Below are positions 13,634-23,331 of a DNA stretch of 64,000 nt, piece after piece (the stretch's first letter is position 1; the number at the start of each line of letters is the position of its first letter). The DNA lies in assembly GCF_000428105.1 (NCBI RefSeq), contig NZ_ATZH01000003.1, positions 62,001 to 126,000 of the forward strand, read 5' to 3'. The notes beneath the pieces were generated by a model, which was not told where the DNA came from, ran no database searches, and was given only the letters and a program-made list of their open reading frames with translations. This stretch comes from Bacteroides pyogenes DSM 20611 = JCM 6294. Its GTDB lineage: Bacteria > Bacteroidota > Bacteroidia > Bacteroidales > Bacteroidaceae. The position numbers were made by a program, and so were the translations under genes.

Positions 13634-16600
13634 TTATCTTTTCTTTTTCCTGTAATCGGAGGGACTTTCCCCAAAAGTGTTTTTGAACAGCGTACTGAAG
13701 TTGCGCGAGTGCCGGAATCCACATTGTTCGGCAACATCATTGATGCTGAGATGGGTGGTTTCCAATAGCCGGCAAGCATGCTCCATGCGGCACTTGATGA
13801 TGTGTTCGTTGACACCCGTTTTCATCATTCTTTTGGTCTTGTTATATAATGATGCCCTGCTCATTCCCATTTGTCGGGCTATGAAGTTGACATCCATCTC
13901 TCCGTTTCCGATGTTTTCATTGATAATACGATTGAGTTGTATAATGAAATGCTCGTCGGCAGGAATAAGCTCTTCTCTTTCCTCTTCCGGTATATCTATG
14001 GTCGCATAATGCTTTTTGACGATTTTTTGATTTTTCAGGATGTTCTGTATCTGTATGAGGAGTAGATCCATATCGAAAGGCTTGGTTACATAAGCCTCCG
14101 CGCCTAGTTTGAATGCCTCTTCCATCCCGGCGTCGTCAACGCACGAAGTGAGAAGAATTACGGGAATATAGTTCATTTCCGGTTTTTGCTTGATGTACCG
14201 GCATAACTCGAATCCGTTCATCCGGGGCATTCGTACATCGCTCAACACCAGTTGGGGAGTTCTTGAAGCGATGATAGGCAACGCTTCTATACCGTCATGG
14301 GCCTCGTATACTTCTTTGAAGATAGATTGAAGGTGACAGATGAGGTAATTGCACAAATCTCGGTCGTCTTCCACAATAAGGATGGAGTGAAACTTCTCTT
14401 GATTGTCGGAACCGTTGTGTATTCTTACTTGTTGCTCTTCTTCGGGAGGCGCTACAGCGTTGAGATAAGCCTGAGGAACTGACTTGATGTGAGTGCTCTC
14501 CCGACGGTAAGGTAGGGTAAAGAAGAAGCAAGCTCCTTTTCCTTCGTTGTTCTTCGCCCCGATGCTTCCTCCGTGCATTTCCACCAGCTGCTTGGCATAC
14601 GATAATCCGATACCTGACCCTTGTATGTTGTGCTGCCCTTGATAGAAGCGGGTGAAGAGATGTCCGATTTCTTCTTCCCGCAGTCCTTCACCCTCGTCCT
14701 TCACGGCTATGCGGATGTACTTCCCTTCCTCTTCAAGATGCGTGGAGACCGTCACCGTAGAATGTTCTTCGCTGAATTTATATGCATTCGTCAGCAGATT
14801 ATTGATGATGATTTCGCATTGGTTGCGGTCGAAATACATCTCTTCTATATTCTCGTCGGGTTCAAATCCCAACGTGATTTCGCGCATGGAGAACTCTTCC
14901 CGGAAATCGTCCAGAATAGCTCTGATCCAGTCATTCAAAGCCGTCGACGACATGCGCAGTATGTTTTCCTCCACTTCCATCTTGCGCATGTTCAGAATCA
15001 TGTCGATGATGTTCTTCATCTGGCGCGCCTGTTTGAACGCGCTCTGCACCTTGATCTGTTGCTCCCGGGGAATCCGGCGGCTGTTGAGCAGTTGCTTCAG
15101 GGGACTGTATATGAGTGTCAGTGGTGTGCGAAGTTCGTGGTTGATATTGATAAGCGCGCGTACTTTCTCTTTGTATATTTTTCGCTCTTCTTCCTGCAAC
15201 TTGTGTTTCATTCTCCGGTTGTGAGTATGGATGAGAGTGACTAACAGCAAAATGCCGGCTCCGATACAAAGGGCGATAAACCAGATTTGTTTCCACCAAG
15301 GGGGCATCACCTCGAAATCGAGCAAAACGGATTCTTCGCTCCAACTGCCATCGTTCTGTGTACACTGTGTCGTAATCCGGTAATCGCCGGGAGAAAGGGT
15401 GTGAAGGCTTAGGAAGGGTTGCGCTGTTTCTATATATTCGTCGTTGAGACCTTTGATGCGGAAACGGAAGATGCGTTTGCGGAATACATCCGCACCTTTC
15501 AACTGCACATGAATATACAACGAGGAGAAATGGTGGGGAACCCGTAGCTCAAGGGATGGTGCTACAGCTACTGCCGCTCCGTCGAGAAATACCTCCTGGA
15601 GCACCGGGGCGGCAAGTTGTAAACCGGTTGATGGACGGAGCGGTTTGTTGATACGCAGCAAACCTTCCGAGCCTCCCATGTAGATATTGCCGTCGGCAGT
15701 TTCCAATACCGGTTTCGACAGGAAATCGTTGGGAAGCACTCCATCCATTTCGCTGTAAATAATGAAATGATTCTTTTTCGAGTCGTAAGCATATACCACT
15801 CCCAGCGATCCCATCCATATCACTCCGTCACGATCTGCTATAAGCGAGGTAATGACATCGTTTCCATCAGGCAGTTTGATGTCTTCTTTTTGTCCGTTGT
15901 CCGGATGAATACGACTTACCCCGTTCGGTCCGGCTATCCAGAGAATACCGGAAGAATCGAGGTCTGCTGCCATTATCTGATTGTCTTTTTCGTAGAATAC
16001 CATTTCAAACTGTTTCGTGCTCACGTTATGCCGGAATACTTTGCTTCGGTCATGAAATAAGGGATTCGAGCGGTGGTCACCTATGTATACCCACGATGTG
16101 TTGAGAGGTTTCAGATTTACAATAATCGGCTCCATGCGGTGTTCGGAGGGGAGGTAGCGGTATACGGAACTTCCATACAACTCAATCTCTTTTTTCGAGT
16201 TCACTCTCAGGTTGATGGGAGAACCGCTTCCCACCAGTTTCTCTTCGATGCTCCGGTCGGGAAAAACGAACCGGTGATAATCTCCCGTCTTTTTGTTGAA
16301 CAGGTAAAGTCCTTTGCTGAAGCTGGATACCAACAACGTACTTTCCGTCAGTGGGCAGATCGATACGATTTTTTCACCGAAAGTCCGGGGATAGTGGGTG
16401 AATAGCTCCGTGTCGGGGTCGAACCGGTTAATCCCTCCTCCGTCCGTTCCGATCCATATCGTTCCGTCTGTATCTTCCCATAAGTAGAGCGGACATTTCT
16501 CAGATAGTCCCGATGGTTGGTTCGGGACTGAAGTGGTATAAGTGGTAATGAAACCTTTCTCCACACCCAATACGCCTTCACGCACCATGCCTATCCACAT

Positions 16601-17515
16601 GTGATTGTCGCTTCGGAGCAGGCAGGCCACTGAGTTGGCGGGGAAATCCCGGTTCGTTTGGGTGGAAAGTACTTCCACTTCTCCTGTTTCGGGATAAATC
16701 ACATTTACTCCGCCCCCGTCTGTTGCCAGCCAGATGCTTTTGTCCCACTCTTTGATATCCAGCACAATATCATTGCTCAGATCCGAGTTTCCTGTATGAT
16801 ATTCGGCAAGCAACTTCCCAGCTTGCTCATAGCGTTTCACCCCTTTGCCGTAGTAGGATATCCAGTAACTCTTTTCGTTGTCTTGATACAGGCAGTATAC
16901 GTTTGTCGACTCCGAAAAAGGTGCGGAGGTTAACTCCCCTGTATATTTATCGATTATTTTGAGCTCCCACCGGGAGGTCAGCGCCAGATAATGCCGTGTG
17001 TCGTACCGAAGCAGCTCGAAGATATATGTGCCGGACGATTTGAGTGGCAATGTCTTCGTAAGCGACAGATCCTTACTGTATGTCAATAAGGTGTCTGTGG
17101 TAGGGATTATTACTTCGTCGCCATCGGCAAGCAATGTGGAAGCCTTCACTGCCCGTCTTCGGTAAAGAAGCGTCCGGAGCGAGTCTTGCCCCTTTTCATG
17201 GTAGCTGACTCCTTTTGTGGTGAATACCCATGTCCGGTTTTGATTGTCTCCTTGAATCTTGCTTATGTAGTGGGTGCCTTGCCGCAACGGGGTGGGCAGG
17301 GGATACTTCTTTATTCTTGTCCCGTTAAAACGGTATACGCCTTGTGTCGTTCCTATCCATAATGCTCCGTTTTGGTCGTCGTACAGCGATGTTACGGAAG
17401 AGGGAAGTCCCTCTCTGATAGAGAGTTGTTTGAGATGATAGTAGGGCAGTCGGTCTGCATAAAGAGAGAGTATGCAGCATTGGAACCATAACAATAGTCG
17501 TATTCGTGCTTTCAT
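13634..17515 (-). CDS. Hybrid two-component system sensor/regulator (PUL 1)
   Basis: The 1293-residue protein reads, from the N-terminus: signal peptide, a large periplasmic two-bladed propeller sensor with many WIGT/WIG repeats (about 25-650), a Y_Y_Y domain (about 670-740), a membrane helix (about 745-765), a HisKA domain with phospho-accepting His793 in NHELRTPLT, an HATPase (GSGIGLSYAKQLV), a receiver with Asp1093 in LSDVRMPRMNG, and a C-terminal AraC-type DNA-binding domain (about 1195-1293). HTCS proteins sense a signature oligosaccharide in the periplasm and activate their own PUL. It is convergent with the sulfatase and is the obvious regulator of PUL 1. The start at 17515 fits the signal peptide and a promoter just upstream. 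Confidence 0.95.
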   Translation of the reverse strand: MKARIRLLLWFQCCILSLYADRLPYYHLKQLSIREGLPSSVTSLYDDQNGALWIGTTQGVYRFNGTRIKKYPLPTPLRQGTHYISKIQGDNQNRTWVFTTKGVSYHEKGQDSLRTLLYRRRAVKASTLLADGDEVIIPTTDTLLTYSKDLSLTKTLPLKSSGTYIFELLRYDTRHYLALTSRWELKIIDKYTGELTSAPFSESTNVYCLYQDNEKSYWISYYGKGVKRYEQAGKLLAEYHTGNSDLSNDIVLDIKEWDKSIWLATDGGGVNVIYPETGEVEVLSTQTNRDFPANSVACLLRSDNHMWIGMVREGVLGVEKGFITTYTTSVPNQPSGLSEKCPLYLWEDTDGTIWIGTDGGGINRFDPDTELFTHYPRTFGEKIVSICPLTESTLLVSSFSKGLYLFNKKTGDYHRFVFPDRSIEEKLVGSGSPINLRVNSKKEIELYGSSVYRYLPSEHRMEPIIVNLKPLNTSWVYIGDHRSNPLFHDRSKVFRHNVSTKQFEMVFYEKDNQIMAADLDSSGILWIAGPNGVSRIHPDNGQKEDIKLPDGNDVITSLIADRDGVIWMGSLGVVYAYDSKKNHFIIYSEMDGVLPNDFLSKPVLETADGNIYMGGSEGLLRINKPLRPSTGLQLAAPVLQEVFLDGAAVAVAPSLELRVPHHFSSLYIHVQLKGADVFRKRIFRFRIKGLNDEYIETAQPFLSLHTLSPGDYRITTQCTQNDGSWSEESVLLDFEVMPPWWKQIWFIALCIGAGILLLVTLIHTHNRRMKHKLQEEERKIYKEKVRALININHELRTPLTLIYSPLKQLLNSRRIPREQQIKVQSAFKQARQMKNIIDMILNMRKMEVEENILRMSSTALNDWIRAILDDFREEFSMREITLGFEPDENIEEMYFDRNQCEIIINNLLTNAYKFSEEHSTVTVSTHLEEEGKYIRIAVKDEGEGLREEEIGHLFTRFYQGQHNIQGSGIGLSYAKQLVEMHGGSIGAKNNEGKGACFFFTLPYRRESTHIKSVPQAYLNAVAPPEEEQQVRIHNGSDNQEKFHSILIVEDDRDLCNYLICHLQSIFKEVYEAHDGIEALPIIASRTPQLVLSDVRMPRMNGFELCRYIKQKPEMNYIPVILLTSCVDDAGMEEAFKLGAEAYVTKPFDMDLLLIQIQNILKNQKIVKKHYATIDIPEEEREELIPADEHFIIQLNRIINENIGNGEMDVNFIARQMGMSRASLYNKTKRMMKTGVNEHIIKCRMEHACRLLETTHLSINDVAEQCGFRHSRNFSTLFKNTFGESPSDYRKKKR

Positions 17516-17824
17516 TGCGGTCAGGGCATGTTTTAGAAAGCAAAAATACGGAAAAGAGGGCTAAACCCCAAGAGAAAGAGAAGATTTACTGCCTTTGTCT
17601 TCCGTATATGGGGTTGGAGCTGTCTTTCATCCATGTTGCATCTTCCCCCGATGGTTGCTCTGCTTTCGAAATCGTTGGGAAATAAAGACTGAAGATGCCG
17701 GACTTCGGGAGCGGGTGACAAGAAAGCTGCTTTTCGATAAATCGCGTTAATAAATAAAGAAAGCTATGAGTCGTTCGGCAACTTTATTATATCTTTGCAA
17801 TTTTAAAACACCCAACTTAAAGTA
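17516..17824. other. Divergent intergenic region between the regulator and ABC transporter genes
   Basis: This 309-bp gap holds the minus-strand promoter of the regulator (17541-17571) and a plus-strand TATCTTTG box at 17790-17797 for the ABC transporter gene. I see no convincing gene or structured RNA in the remaining 200 bp. Confidence 0.6.
17541..17571 (-). promoter_or_regulatory. Promoter of the hybrid regulator gene
   Basis: On the minus strand TATTTTTG (plus 17541-17548) fits the TAnnTTTG -7 box, and TTG (plus 17569-17571) is the -33 element, with a 20-bp spacer. The start codon is at 17515, giving a leader of about 18-20 bases. Confidence 0.65.
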
Positions 17825-19660
17825 ATGAAGGAATTTATACAACTCATGCGCCGTTTTGTGGCGCCTTATAAGAAATACATCGGGTGGGCGGTGCTGCTCA
17901 ACATTCTCTCCGCTGTTTTCAATGTATTTTCATTTACTCTGCTGATTCCCATACTGAATATTCTTTTCAAAACGGGCGATAACCAAAAAGTGTATGAATT
18001 CATGGAGTGGGGGAGCGGAAGTCTCAAAGAAGTAGGGGTGAACAACTTTTATTATTACGTCTCGCGGATGATTGAAGCAAATGGTCCTACCATGACTTTG
18101 CTTTTTCTAGGCTTGTTTCTTGCTTTTATGACTCTGATGAAGACAGCTTGTTACTTCGGCTCTACGGCGGTGATGATTCCTTTGCGCACGGGAGTGGTGC
18201 GCGATATCCGTATTATGGTCTATTCGAAAGTTCTGCATTTGCCTTTGGGATTTTTTTCCGAAGAGAGAAAAGGCGATATCATCGCCCGCATGAGTGGCGA
18301 TGTGGGCGAAGTGGAAAATTCCATTACCAGTTCGCTCGATATGCTTTTGAAGAATCCTATTCTGGTTGTTCTTTATTTTACTACACTGATTATTACGAGT
18401 TGGCAACTGACGCTGTTCACCATACTCGTATTGCCTGCCATGGGCTGGGTGATGGGTAAAGTGGGACGGAAGCTGAAACGTCAGTCGCTCGAAGCGCAGG
18501 GTAAATGGAGTGATACGATGTCGCAATTGGAAGAAACGTTGGGCGGTTTGCGTATCATCAAGGCTTTTATTGCAGAAGACCGCATGATCAGGCGTTTCTC
18601 CAAATGCAGCAACGAATTGCGCGACGCTATCAACCGGGTAGCCATGCGTCAGGCGCTGGCGCATCCGATGAGCGAATTCCTGGGTACGATTCTTATCGTG
18701 GCGGTGCTGTGGTTCGGAGGCGCGCTCATTCTGGGAGAGAGTTCGTCGATCGATGCCCCTACATTTATCTTCTACATGGTGATATTGTATAGCATCATCA
18801 ATCCGCTGAAAGAATTTGCCAAAGCGGGGTATAACATTCCGAAAGGGTTGGCTTCGATGGAGCGTGTGGATAAGATACTGAAAGCGGAGAATAATATCAG
18901 GGAAATAACCAAACCGAAACCGCTGAACGGGTTGACGGACAAGGTAGAGTTTAAAGATATTTCTTTCAGCTACGATGGTAAGAAGGATGTATTGAAGCAT
19001 GTAGATCTTACTGTTCCGAAAGGAAAGACAATCGCTTTGGTTGGTCAGTCGGGTTCCGGGAAGTCAACGCTTGTCGACCTTCTGCCCCGCTATCATGATG
19101 TGCAGTCGGGACAAATCACGATAGACGGAACCGATATCAAAGATGTGCGCATCTCCGATTTGCGAAGTTTGTTGGGTAATGTAAATCAGGAAGCAATTCT
19201 GTTCAACGATACTTTTTTTAACAACATAGCTTTCGGTGTAGAGAATGCTACAATGGAACAAGTGATAGAAGCCGCCAAGATAGCCAATGCACATGAATTT
19301 ATCATGGAGAAGCCCGAAGGGTATGATACGAATATCGGCGACCGTGGCAGCAAGCTTTCCGGAGGTCAGCGCCAGCGCATCAGCATAGCCCGTGCCATTC
19401 TGAAGAATCCCCCCATTTTGATTTTGGACGAAGCTACTTCTGCTTTGGATACGGAGTCGGAACGTTTGGTACAGGAGGCTTTGGAACGTTTGATGAAGAC
19501 GCGCACCACTATTGCCATTGCTCACCGCCTGTCTACTATCAAGAATGCCGATGAGATTTGCGTACTTTATGAAGGAGAGATTGTAGAACGGGGCAAACAT
19601 GAGGAACTGATAGCTCTGAATGGGTATTATAAGCGGTTGCACGACATGCAACAACTGTAG
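17825..19660 (+). CDS. MsbA-like ABC exporter (fused membrane and ATPase domains)
   Basis: A 611-residue half-transporter. It has a six-helix membrane domain (about 15-330, with the coupling-region motif FFSEERKGDIIARMSGDV) followed by an ATPase. The ATPase carries a Walker A with Lys413 (GQSGSGKST), a signature LSGGQ at 511-515 and the Walker B/D-loop ILILDEATSALD. It would act as a homodimer in the inner membrane. Family members include MsbA (lipid A-core flipping) and multidrug exporters; a lipid A role is plausible for a single-copy housekeeping gene but is not shown by the sequence. It has its own TATCTTTG promoter box at 17790-17797 and a terminator just downstream. Confidence 0.9.
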   Translation: MKEFIQLMRRFVAPYKKYIGWAVLLNILSAVFNVFSFTLLIPILNILFKTGDNQKVYEFMEWGSGSLKEVGVNNFYYYVSRMIEANGPTMTLLFLGLFLAFMTLMKTACYFGSTAVMIPLRTGVVRDIRIMVYSKVLHLPLGFFSEERKGDIIARMSGDVGEVENSITSSLDMLLKNPILVVLYFTTLIITSWQLTLFTILVLPAMGWVMGKVGRKLKRQSLEAQGKWSDTMSQLEETLGGLRIIKAFIAEDRMIRRFSKCSNELRDAINRVAMRQALAHPMSEFLGTILIVAVLWFGGALILGESSSIDAPTFIFYMVILYSIINPLKEFAKAGYNIPKGLASMERVDKILKAENNIREITKPKPLNGLTDKVEFKDISFSYDGKKDVLKHVDLTVPKGKTIALVGQSGSGKSTLVDLLPRYHDVQSGQITIDGTDIKDVRISDLRSLLGNVNQEAILFNDTFFNNIAFGVENATMEQVIEAAKIANAHEFIMEKPEGYDTNIGDRGSKLSGGQRQRISIARAILKNPPILILDEATSALDTESERLVQEALERLMKTRTTIAIAHRLSTIKNADEICVLYEGEIVERGKHEELIALNGYYKRLHDMQQL

Positions 19661-19687
19661 CCGTCTCTTTGACTAAAAGATATATGG

Positions 19688-19730
19688 GCTTGCCTGAAAC
19701 CTACGCGTCTCGGGCAGGCGCATTTTTTTT
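19688..19730 (+). terminator. Terminator of the ABC exporter gene
   Basis: A stem of about eight pairs (TTGCCTGA near 19690 with TCGGGCAG near 19710) is followed by GCGCA and eight Ts at 19723-19730. It lies 28 bp after the stop codon. Confidence 0.7.
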
Positions 19731-19810
19731 CGTTGACAGGCATCAATCTTTTTGGCTTCGACGCTTTGATTCTTTCATTGCAGAAAGCAAGGCAATTTGT
19801 TTACTATTTA

Positions 19811-19902
19811 ATTCGTCTGCCGTATGTGCACTATTCGTCTGTCGTTCGTGTTTTATTCGTCTCTCGAACGGCAGACGAATAAAACACGAACGACAGACGA
19901 AT
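19811..19902. repeat. 92-bp palindromic element, copy 1
   Basis: ATTCGTCT occurs in direct orientation at 19811, 19833 and 19855 (exact 22-bp spacing) and inverted as AGACGAAT at 19873 and 19895. Bases 19833-19862 and 19873-19902 form a perfect 30-bp inverted repeat around a 10-base loop (19863-19872). Outside the element, the gap 19661-20032 contains the ABC-exporter terminator and no gene. Copies 2 (31096-31187) and 3 (44309-44400) have the same length and plan but different arm sequences. There is no T-tract after the palindrome, and a separate terminator is already present, so it is not simply the terminator of this convergent gene pair. Confidence 0.95.
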
Positions 19903-20032
19903 AGTTTGTATAACAGAAAGAGTTGTTTGTTTAGTAGACATGATTGTCCGAAGGCACCCCGGCAGGGCGCTTTACTTTGATCACTTGTCAGCTGTGCTGT
20001 TTGCTTCTATATGATTGGTGGCTGAGGCAGAA

Positions 20033-20668
20033 TTATTTTCTTCCGAAGTCGGCGGGTATTTCGCCCCACTTGCTGGTTTCCCATTTAAGAATGGGTGTGG
20101 TGTAGGTGTTCTCCCGAAGCCATTTCTCCGCCCGTTCGATGAGGCGGAACAGCTCTTCGGTCTCTTCGGTTCTGGGCAGTTTCGTCTTGCATTTCTTCTG
20201 GCGTACCCAACTGATAGCATTGACGCTGTCACTGTAAATCGGCATATCCCATTTTTTTTGTTTGAGCAATGCCAAGCCGTGCACCAAAGCCAGAAATTCG
20301 CCGATATTATTCGTGCCTTTCATCGGGCCGAAGTGAAAGATTTGCTGTCCGCTTGCCACGTGTACCCCCCGATACTCCATTGGACCGGGGTTGCCGCTGC
20401 AAGCCGCGTCCACCGCCAGGCTATTCCCGATAACATCTGCGGGGATTGACCCGGGACTCATTCGCATGCTTTCCGGCTTTTTCTTCGCTCCTTTGCCGAT
20501 GTAGGCGTAGGGAGACGAGGACAAAGCGCGCTCGGCTTCTTCGAGCGTGTCGAACGATTTGTATTTGGCTTTCTCGTATCCTTTGGTTTGAAGCTGGCAT
20601 TCCGTCCAAGAGGTGTAAATTCCGGGCGTTACTCCTTCCCATACGACGTAGAATTTCTTTTTGGGCAT
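20033..20668 (-). CDS. rnhA: Ribonuclease H with an N-terminal viroplasmin-like domain
   Basis: A 211-residue protein from the Met at 20668; an in-frame extension to 20755 would run through the divergent promoter region and is not used. The N-terminal 50 residues (KKKFYVVWEGVTPGIYTSW) form the small viroplasmin/RNase H N-terminal domain that binds RNA:DNA hybrids. The C-terminal part is an RNase H fold with the four acidic residues D87 (AVDAACSGNPGP), E124 (NNIGEFLA), D147 (YSDS) and D207. It removes RNA from RNA:DNA hybrids in the cytoplasm. It is transcribed away from aroK; a TACCTTCG box on the minus strand (plus 20713-20720) resembles a -7 element. Confidence 0.9.
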   Translation of the reverse strand: MPKKKFYVVWEGVTPGIYTSWTECQLQTKGYEKAKYKSFDTLEEAERALSSSPYAYIGKGAKKKPESMRMSPGSIPADVIGNSLAVDAACSGNPGPMEYRGVHVASGQQIFHFGPMKGTNNIGEFLALVHGLALLKQKKWDMPIYSDSVNAISWVRQKKCKTKLPRTEETEELFRLIERAEKWLRENTYTTPILKWETSKWGEIPADFGRK

Positions 20669-20740
20669 GAATTTGTGTTTAATTTTTACAGGCTTTCTTT
20701 GTTTTCTTCTTGCGAAGGTACGAATATCTTGTAAATTCAC

Positions 20741-20748
20741 TACATTTG
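20741..20748 (+). promoter_or_regulatory. -7 promoter box of aroK
   Basis: TACATTTG matches TAnnTTTG and ends 19 bp before the aroK start codon. A clear -33 box is not evident. Confidence 0.5.
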
Positions 20749-20767
20749 TCTGCAAAATAAGTGATTT

Positions 20768-21295
20768 ATGATTCGTGTTTTTCTAATCGGCTATATGGGA
20801 GCCGGCAAAACGACATTGGGTAAAGCGCTTGCCCGCCGACTCTCTGTTCCGTTTGTCGATTTGGACTGGTATATCGAAGAGCGTTTTCACAAAACGGTCG
20901 GAGAGCTTTTCGCCGGTCGGGGCGAAAAAGCTTTTCGCGAACTTGAAAAAAAGATGCTTCATGAAGTGGCCGAGTTTGAAGATGTGATTATTTCTACCGG
21001 TGGAGGAACTCCTTGCTTCTTTGACAATATGGATTTTATGAACAAGGTGGGGAAAACGGTATTTCTGAAAGTACATCCCGATGTGTTGTTCGGACGCCTG
21101 CGTGTCGCCAAGCAGCAACGGCCTATTTTGCGTGAAAAAACTGACGAAGAATTAAAGGATTTTATCGTTCGTGCTCTTGAGGAAAGAAAGCCTTTCTATA
21201 CCCGCGCGAAGCATGTGTTCGATGCGGACGAACTGGATAACCGCCGGCAAATAAAGAAAGCGGTAGAGCAATTGCTGCTTTTGCTGCAAATATAA
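20768..21295 (+). CDS. aroK: Shikimate kinase
   Basis: A 175-residue cytoplasmic enzyme that phosphorylates shikimate at the 3-hydroxyl, a step of chorismate and aromatic amino acid synthesis. It has a Walker A loop with Lys14 (GYMGAGKTT), a shikimate-binding DLDWYIE segment, STGGGTP (about residue 78) and the lid arginine in QQRPIL. The length is normal for the family. It stands alone, divergent from the RNase H gene, and 94 bp separate it from speA. Confidence 0.93.
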   Translation: MIRVFLIGYMGAGKTTLGKALARRLSVPFVDLDWYIEERFHKTVGELFAGRGEKAFRELEKKMLHEVAEFEDVIISTGGGTPCFFDNMDFMNKVGKTVFLKVHPDVLFGRLRVAKQQRPILREKTDEELKDFIVRALEERKPFYTRAKHVFDADELDNRRQIKKAVEQLLLLLQI

Positions 21296-21342
21296 AAATG
21301 ATAATTTCTCTCTTTATCAATGGATTTTTGTAGATTAATCCG

Positions 21343-21350
21343 TATTTTTG
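21343..21350 (+). promoter_or_regulatory. -7 promoter box of speA
   Basis: TATTTTTG fits TAnnTTTG and precedes the speA ATG by 39 bp. The upstream -33 element is not clear. Confidence 0.45.
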
Positions 21351-21389
21351 CCGTTCAAAATATCTATTAAAATACTGAATAACTGAAAA

Positions 21390-23282
21390 ATGAGAAAATG
21401 GCGTATTGAAGATTCTGAGGAACTTTACAACATTACGGGTTGGGGAACCTCGTACTTTGGTATTAATGACAAGGGACATGTTGTTGTTACACCGCGAAAA
21501 GACGGGGCGTCTGTCGATTTGAAAGTGCTGGTTGATGAGTTGCAGTTGCGCGATGTATCAGCGCCTATGTTGATACGTTTTCCGGATATTTTGGACAATC
21601 GTATCGAGAAGATGTCTTCTTGCTTTAAACAAGCAGCTGAGGAATACGGTTACAAAGCCCAAAACTTTATTATCTATCCTATCAAAGTGAATCAGATGCG
21701 CCCGGTGGTCGAAGAGATCATCAGTCATGGCAAGAAGTTCAATCTGGGTCTCGAAGCGGGATCTAAGCCGGAGCTTCATGCGGTGATTGCTGTGAATACG
21801 GATTCCGATTCGCTGATAATTTGCAACGGATATAAAGACGAAAGCTATATCGAACTGGCTTTGCTTGCCCAGAAGATGGGGAAGCGCATCTTTCTGGTAG
21901 TGGAAAAACTGAACGAACTGAAGCTTATTGCTAAAATGGCAAAGCAGCTGAATGTGCGACCGAATATAGGCATCCGCATCAAGCTTGCTTCTTCGGGAAG
22001 CGGCAAATGGGAAGAGTCGGGTGGAGACGCCAGTAAGTTCGGATTGACTTCCAGCGAACTGCTCGAGGCTCTGGACTTCATGCAAAGCAAGGGGTTGGAA
22101 GATTGCCTGAAACTGATCCATTTCCACATCGGAAGTCAGGTTACGAAAATACGCCGGATAAAAACGGCCTTGCGTGAAGCGTCTCAATTCTACGTGCAGC
22201 TTCATGCGATGGGGTTTAAAGTCGAATTTGTCGATATCGGTGGCGGACTGGGAGTGGATTACGACGGTACCCGTTCGTCGAGCACCGGAGGAAGCGTCAA
22301 TTATTCCATTCAGGAGTATGTCAACGACTCTATTTCAACTTTGGTGGATGCCAGCGATAAGAACGGTATTCCACATCCCAACATCATTACCGAGAGTGGC
22401 CGTGCGCTGACCGCCCATCATTCCGTGCTTGTTTTCGAAGTGCTTGAAACAGCCACTTTACCTGAATGGGACGACGATGAGGAGGTTGCCTCCGATGCGC
22501 ATGAACTGGTGCAGGAGTTGTATAAAATATGGGATTCGCTCAACCAGAATAAAATGCTCGAAGCATGGCATGATGCTCAGCAAATACGTGAAGAGGGACT
22601 CGACTTGTTCAGTCATGGTATTGTTGACTTGAAAACACGTGCCCAGATCGAGCGGCTATATTGGTCTATTACACGAGAGATCAACCAGATAGCCGATGGG
22701 TTGAAACATGCTCCCGATGAGTTTCGCGGTTTGTCTAAGCTGTTGGCGGATAAGTATTTCTGCAATTTCTCGCTCTTTCAATCGTTACCCGACTCATGGG
22801 CGATCGATCAGATTTTCCCTATCATGCCCATTCAGCGATTGGACGAGAAACCCGATCGTTCCGCTACGCTTCAAGATATCACCTGCGACTCCGACGGAAA
22901 GATTGCCAACTTTATTTCTACCCGCAATGTAGCTCACGACCTGCCCGTGCACAGCCTGAGAAAGTCTGAGCCATACTATCTTGCTGTTTTTCTGGTAGGT
23001 GCTTATCAGGAGATTTTAGGAGATATGCACAATTTGTTCGGCGACACGAATGCGGTGCACGTATCTGTGAGTGAAAAAGGCTATGCCATTGAGCAGATTA
23101 TCGATGGGGAAACGGTGGCAGAAGTGTTGGATTATGTACAGTATAGTCCTAAGAAACTGGTACGTACGTTGGAAACATGGGTGACGAAATCGGTGAAAGA
23201 AGGTAAAATCTCGCTCGAAGAAGGAAAGGAATTCCTTTCCAACTATCGTTCGGGGCTTTACGGATATACTTATTTGGAATAA
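21390..23282 (+). CDS. speA: Biosynthetic arginine decarboxylase
   Basis: A 630-residue PLP enzyme of fold type III that converts arginine to agmatine, the first step of a polyamine route. The PLP-binding lysine is Lys99 in YPIKVNQ. HFHIGSQ and VDIGGGLGVDYDGT are the conserved phosphate-binding and barrel segments, and the length is that of SpeA rather than of diaminopimelate decarboxylase. It lies 49 bp before argB on the same strand, with no terminator between them, so the two are probably cotranscribed. Confidence 0.94.
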   Translation: MRKWRIEDSEELYNITGWGTSYFGINDKGHVVVTPRKDGASVDLKVLVDELQLRDVSAPMLIRFPDILDNRIEKMSSCFKQAAEEYGYKAQNFIIYPIKVNQMRPVVEEIISHGKKFNLGLEAGSKPELHAVIAVNTDSDSLIICNGYKDESYIELALLAQKMGKRIFLVVEKLNELKLIAKMAKQLNVRPNIGIRIKLASSGSGKWEESGGDASKFGLTSSELLEALDFMQSKGLEDCLKLIHFHIGSQVTKIRRIKTALREASQFYVQLHAMGFKVEFVDIGGGLGVDYDGTRSSSTGGSVNYSIQEYVNDSISTLVDASDKNGIPHPNIITESGRALTAHHSVLVFEVLETATLPEWDDDEEVASDAHELVQELYKIWDSLNQNKMLEAWHDAQQIREEGLDLFSHGIVDLKTRAQIERLYWSITREINQIADGLKHAPDEFRGLSKLLADKYFCNFSLFQSLPDSWAIDQIFPIMPIQRLDEKPDRSATLQDITCDSDGKIANFISTRNVAHDLPVHSLRKSEPYYLAVFLVGAYQEILGDMHNLFGDTNAVHVSVSEKGYAIEQIIDGETVAEVLDYVQYSPKKLVRTLETWVTKSVKEGKISLEEGKEFLSNYRSGLYGYTYLE

Positions 23283-23331
23283 AAACGGAGAGCCTACATT
23301 GGTGCTTACCGTCAGACAGCCCGTACATTAT

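Noticed and set aside
19811..19902. 92-bp element as a simple intrinsic terminator
   Set aside because: No T-tract follows, a separate terminator is already present for the ABC exporter gene, and copy 3 lies between divergent genes.
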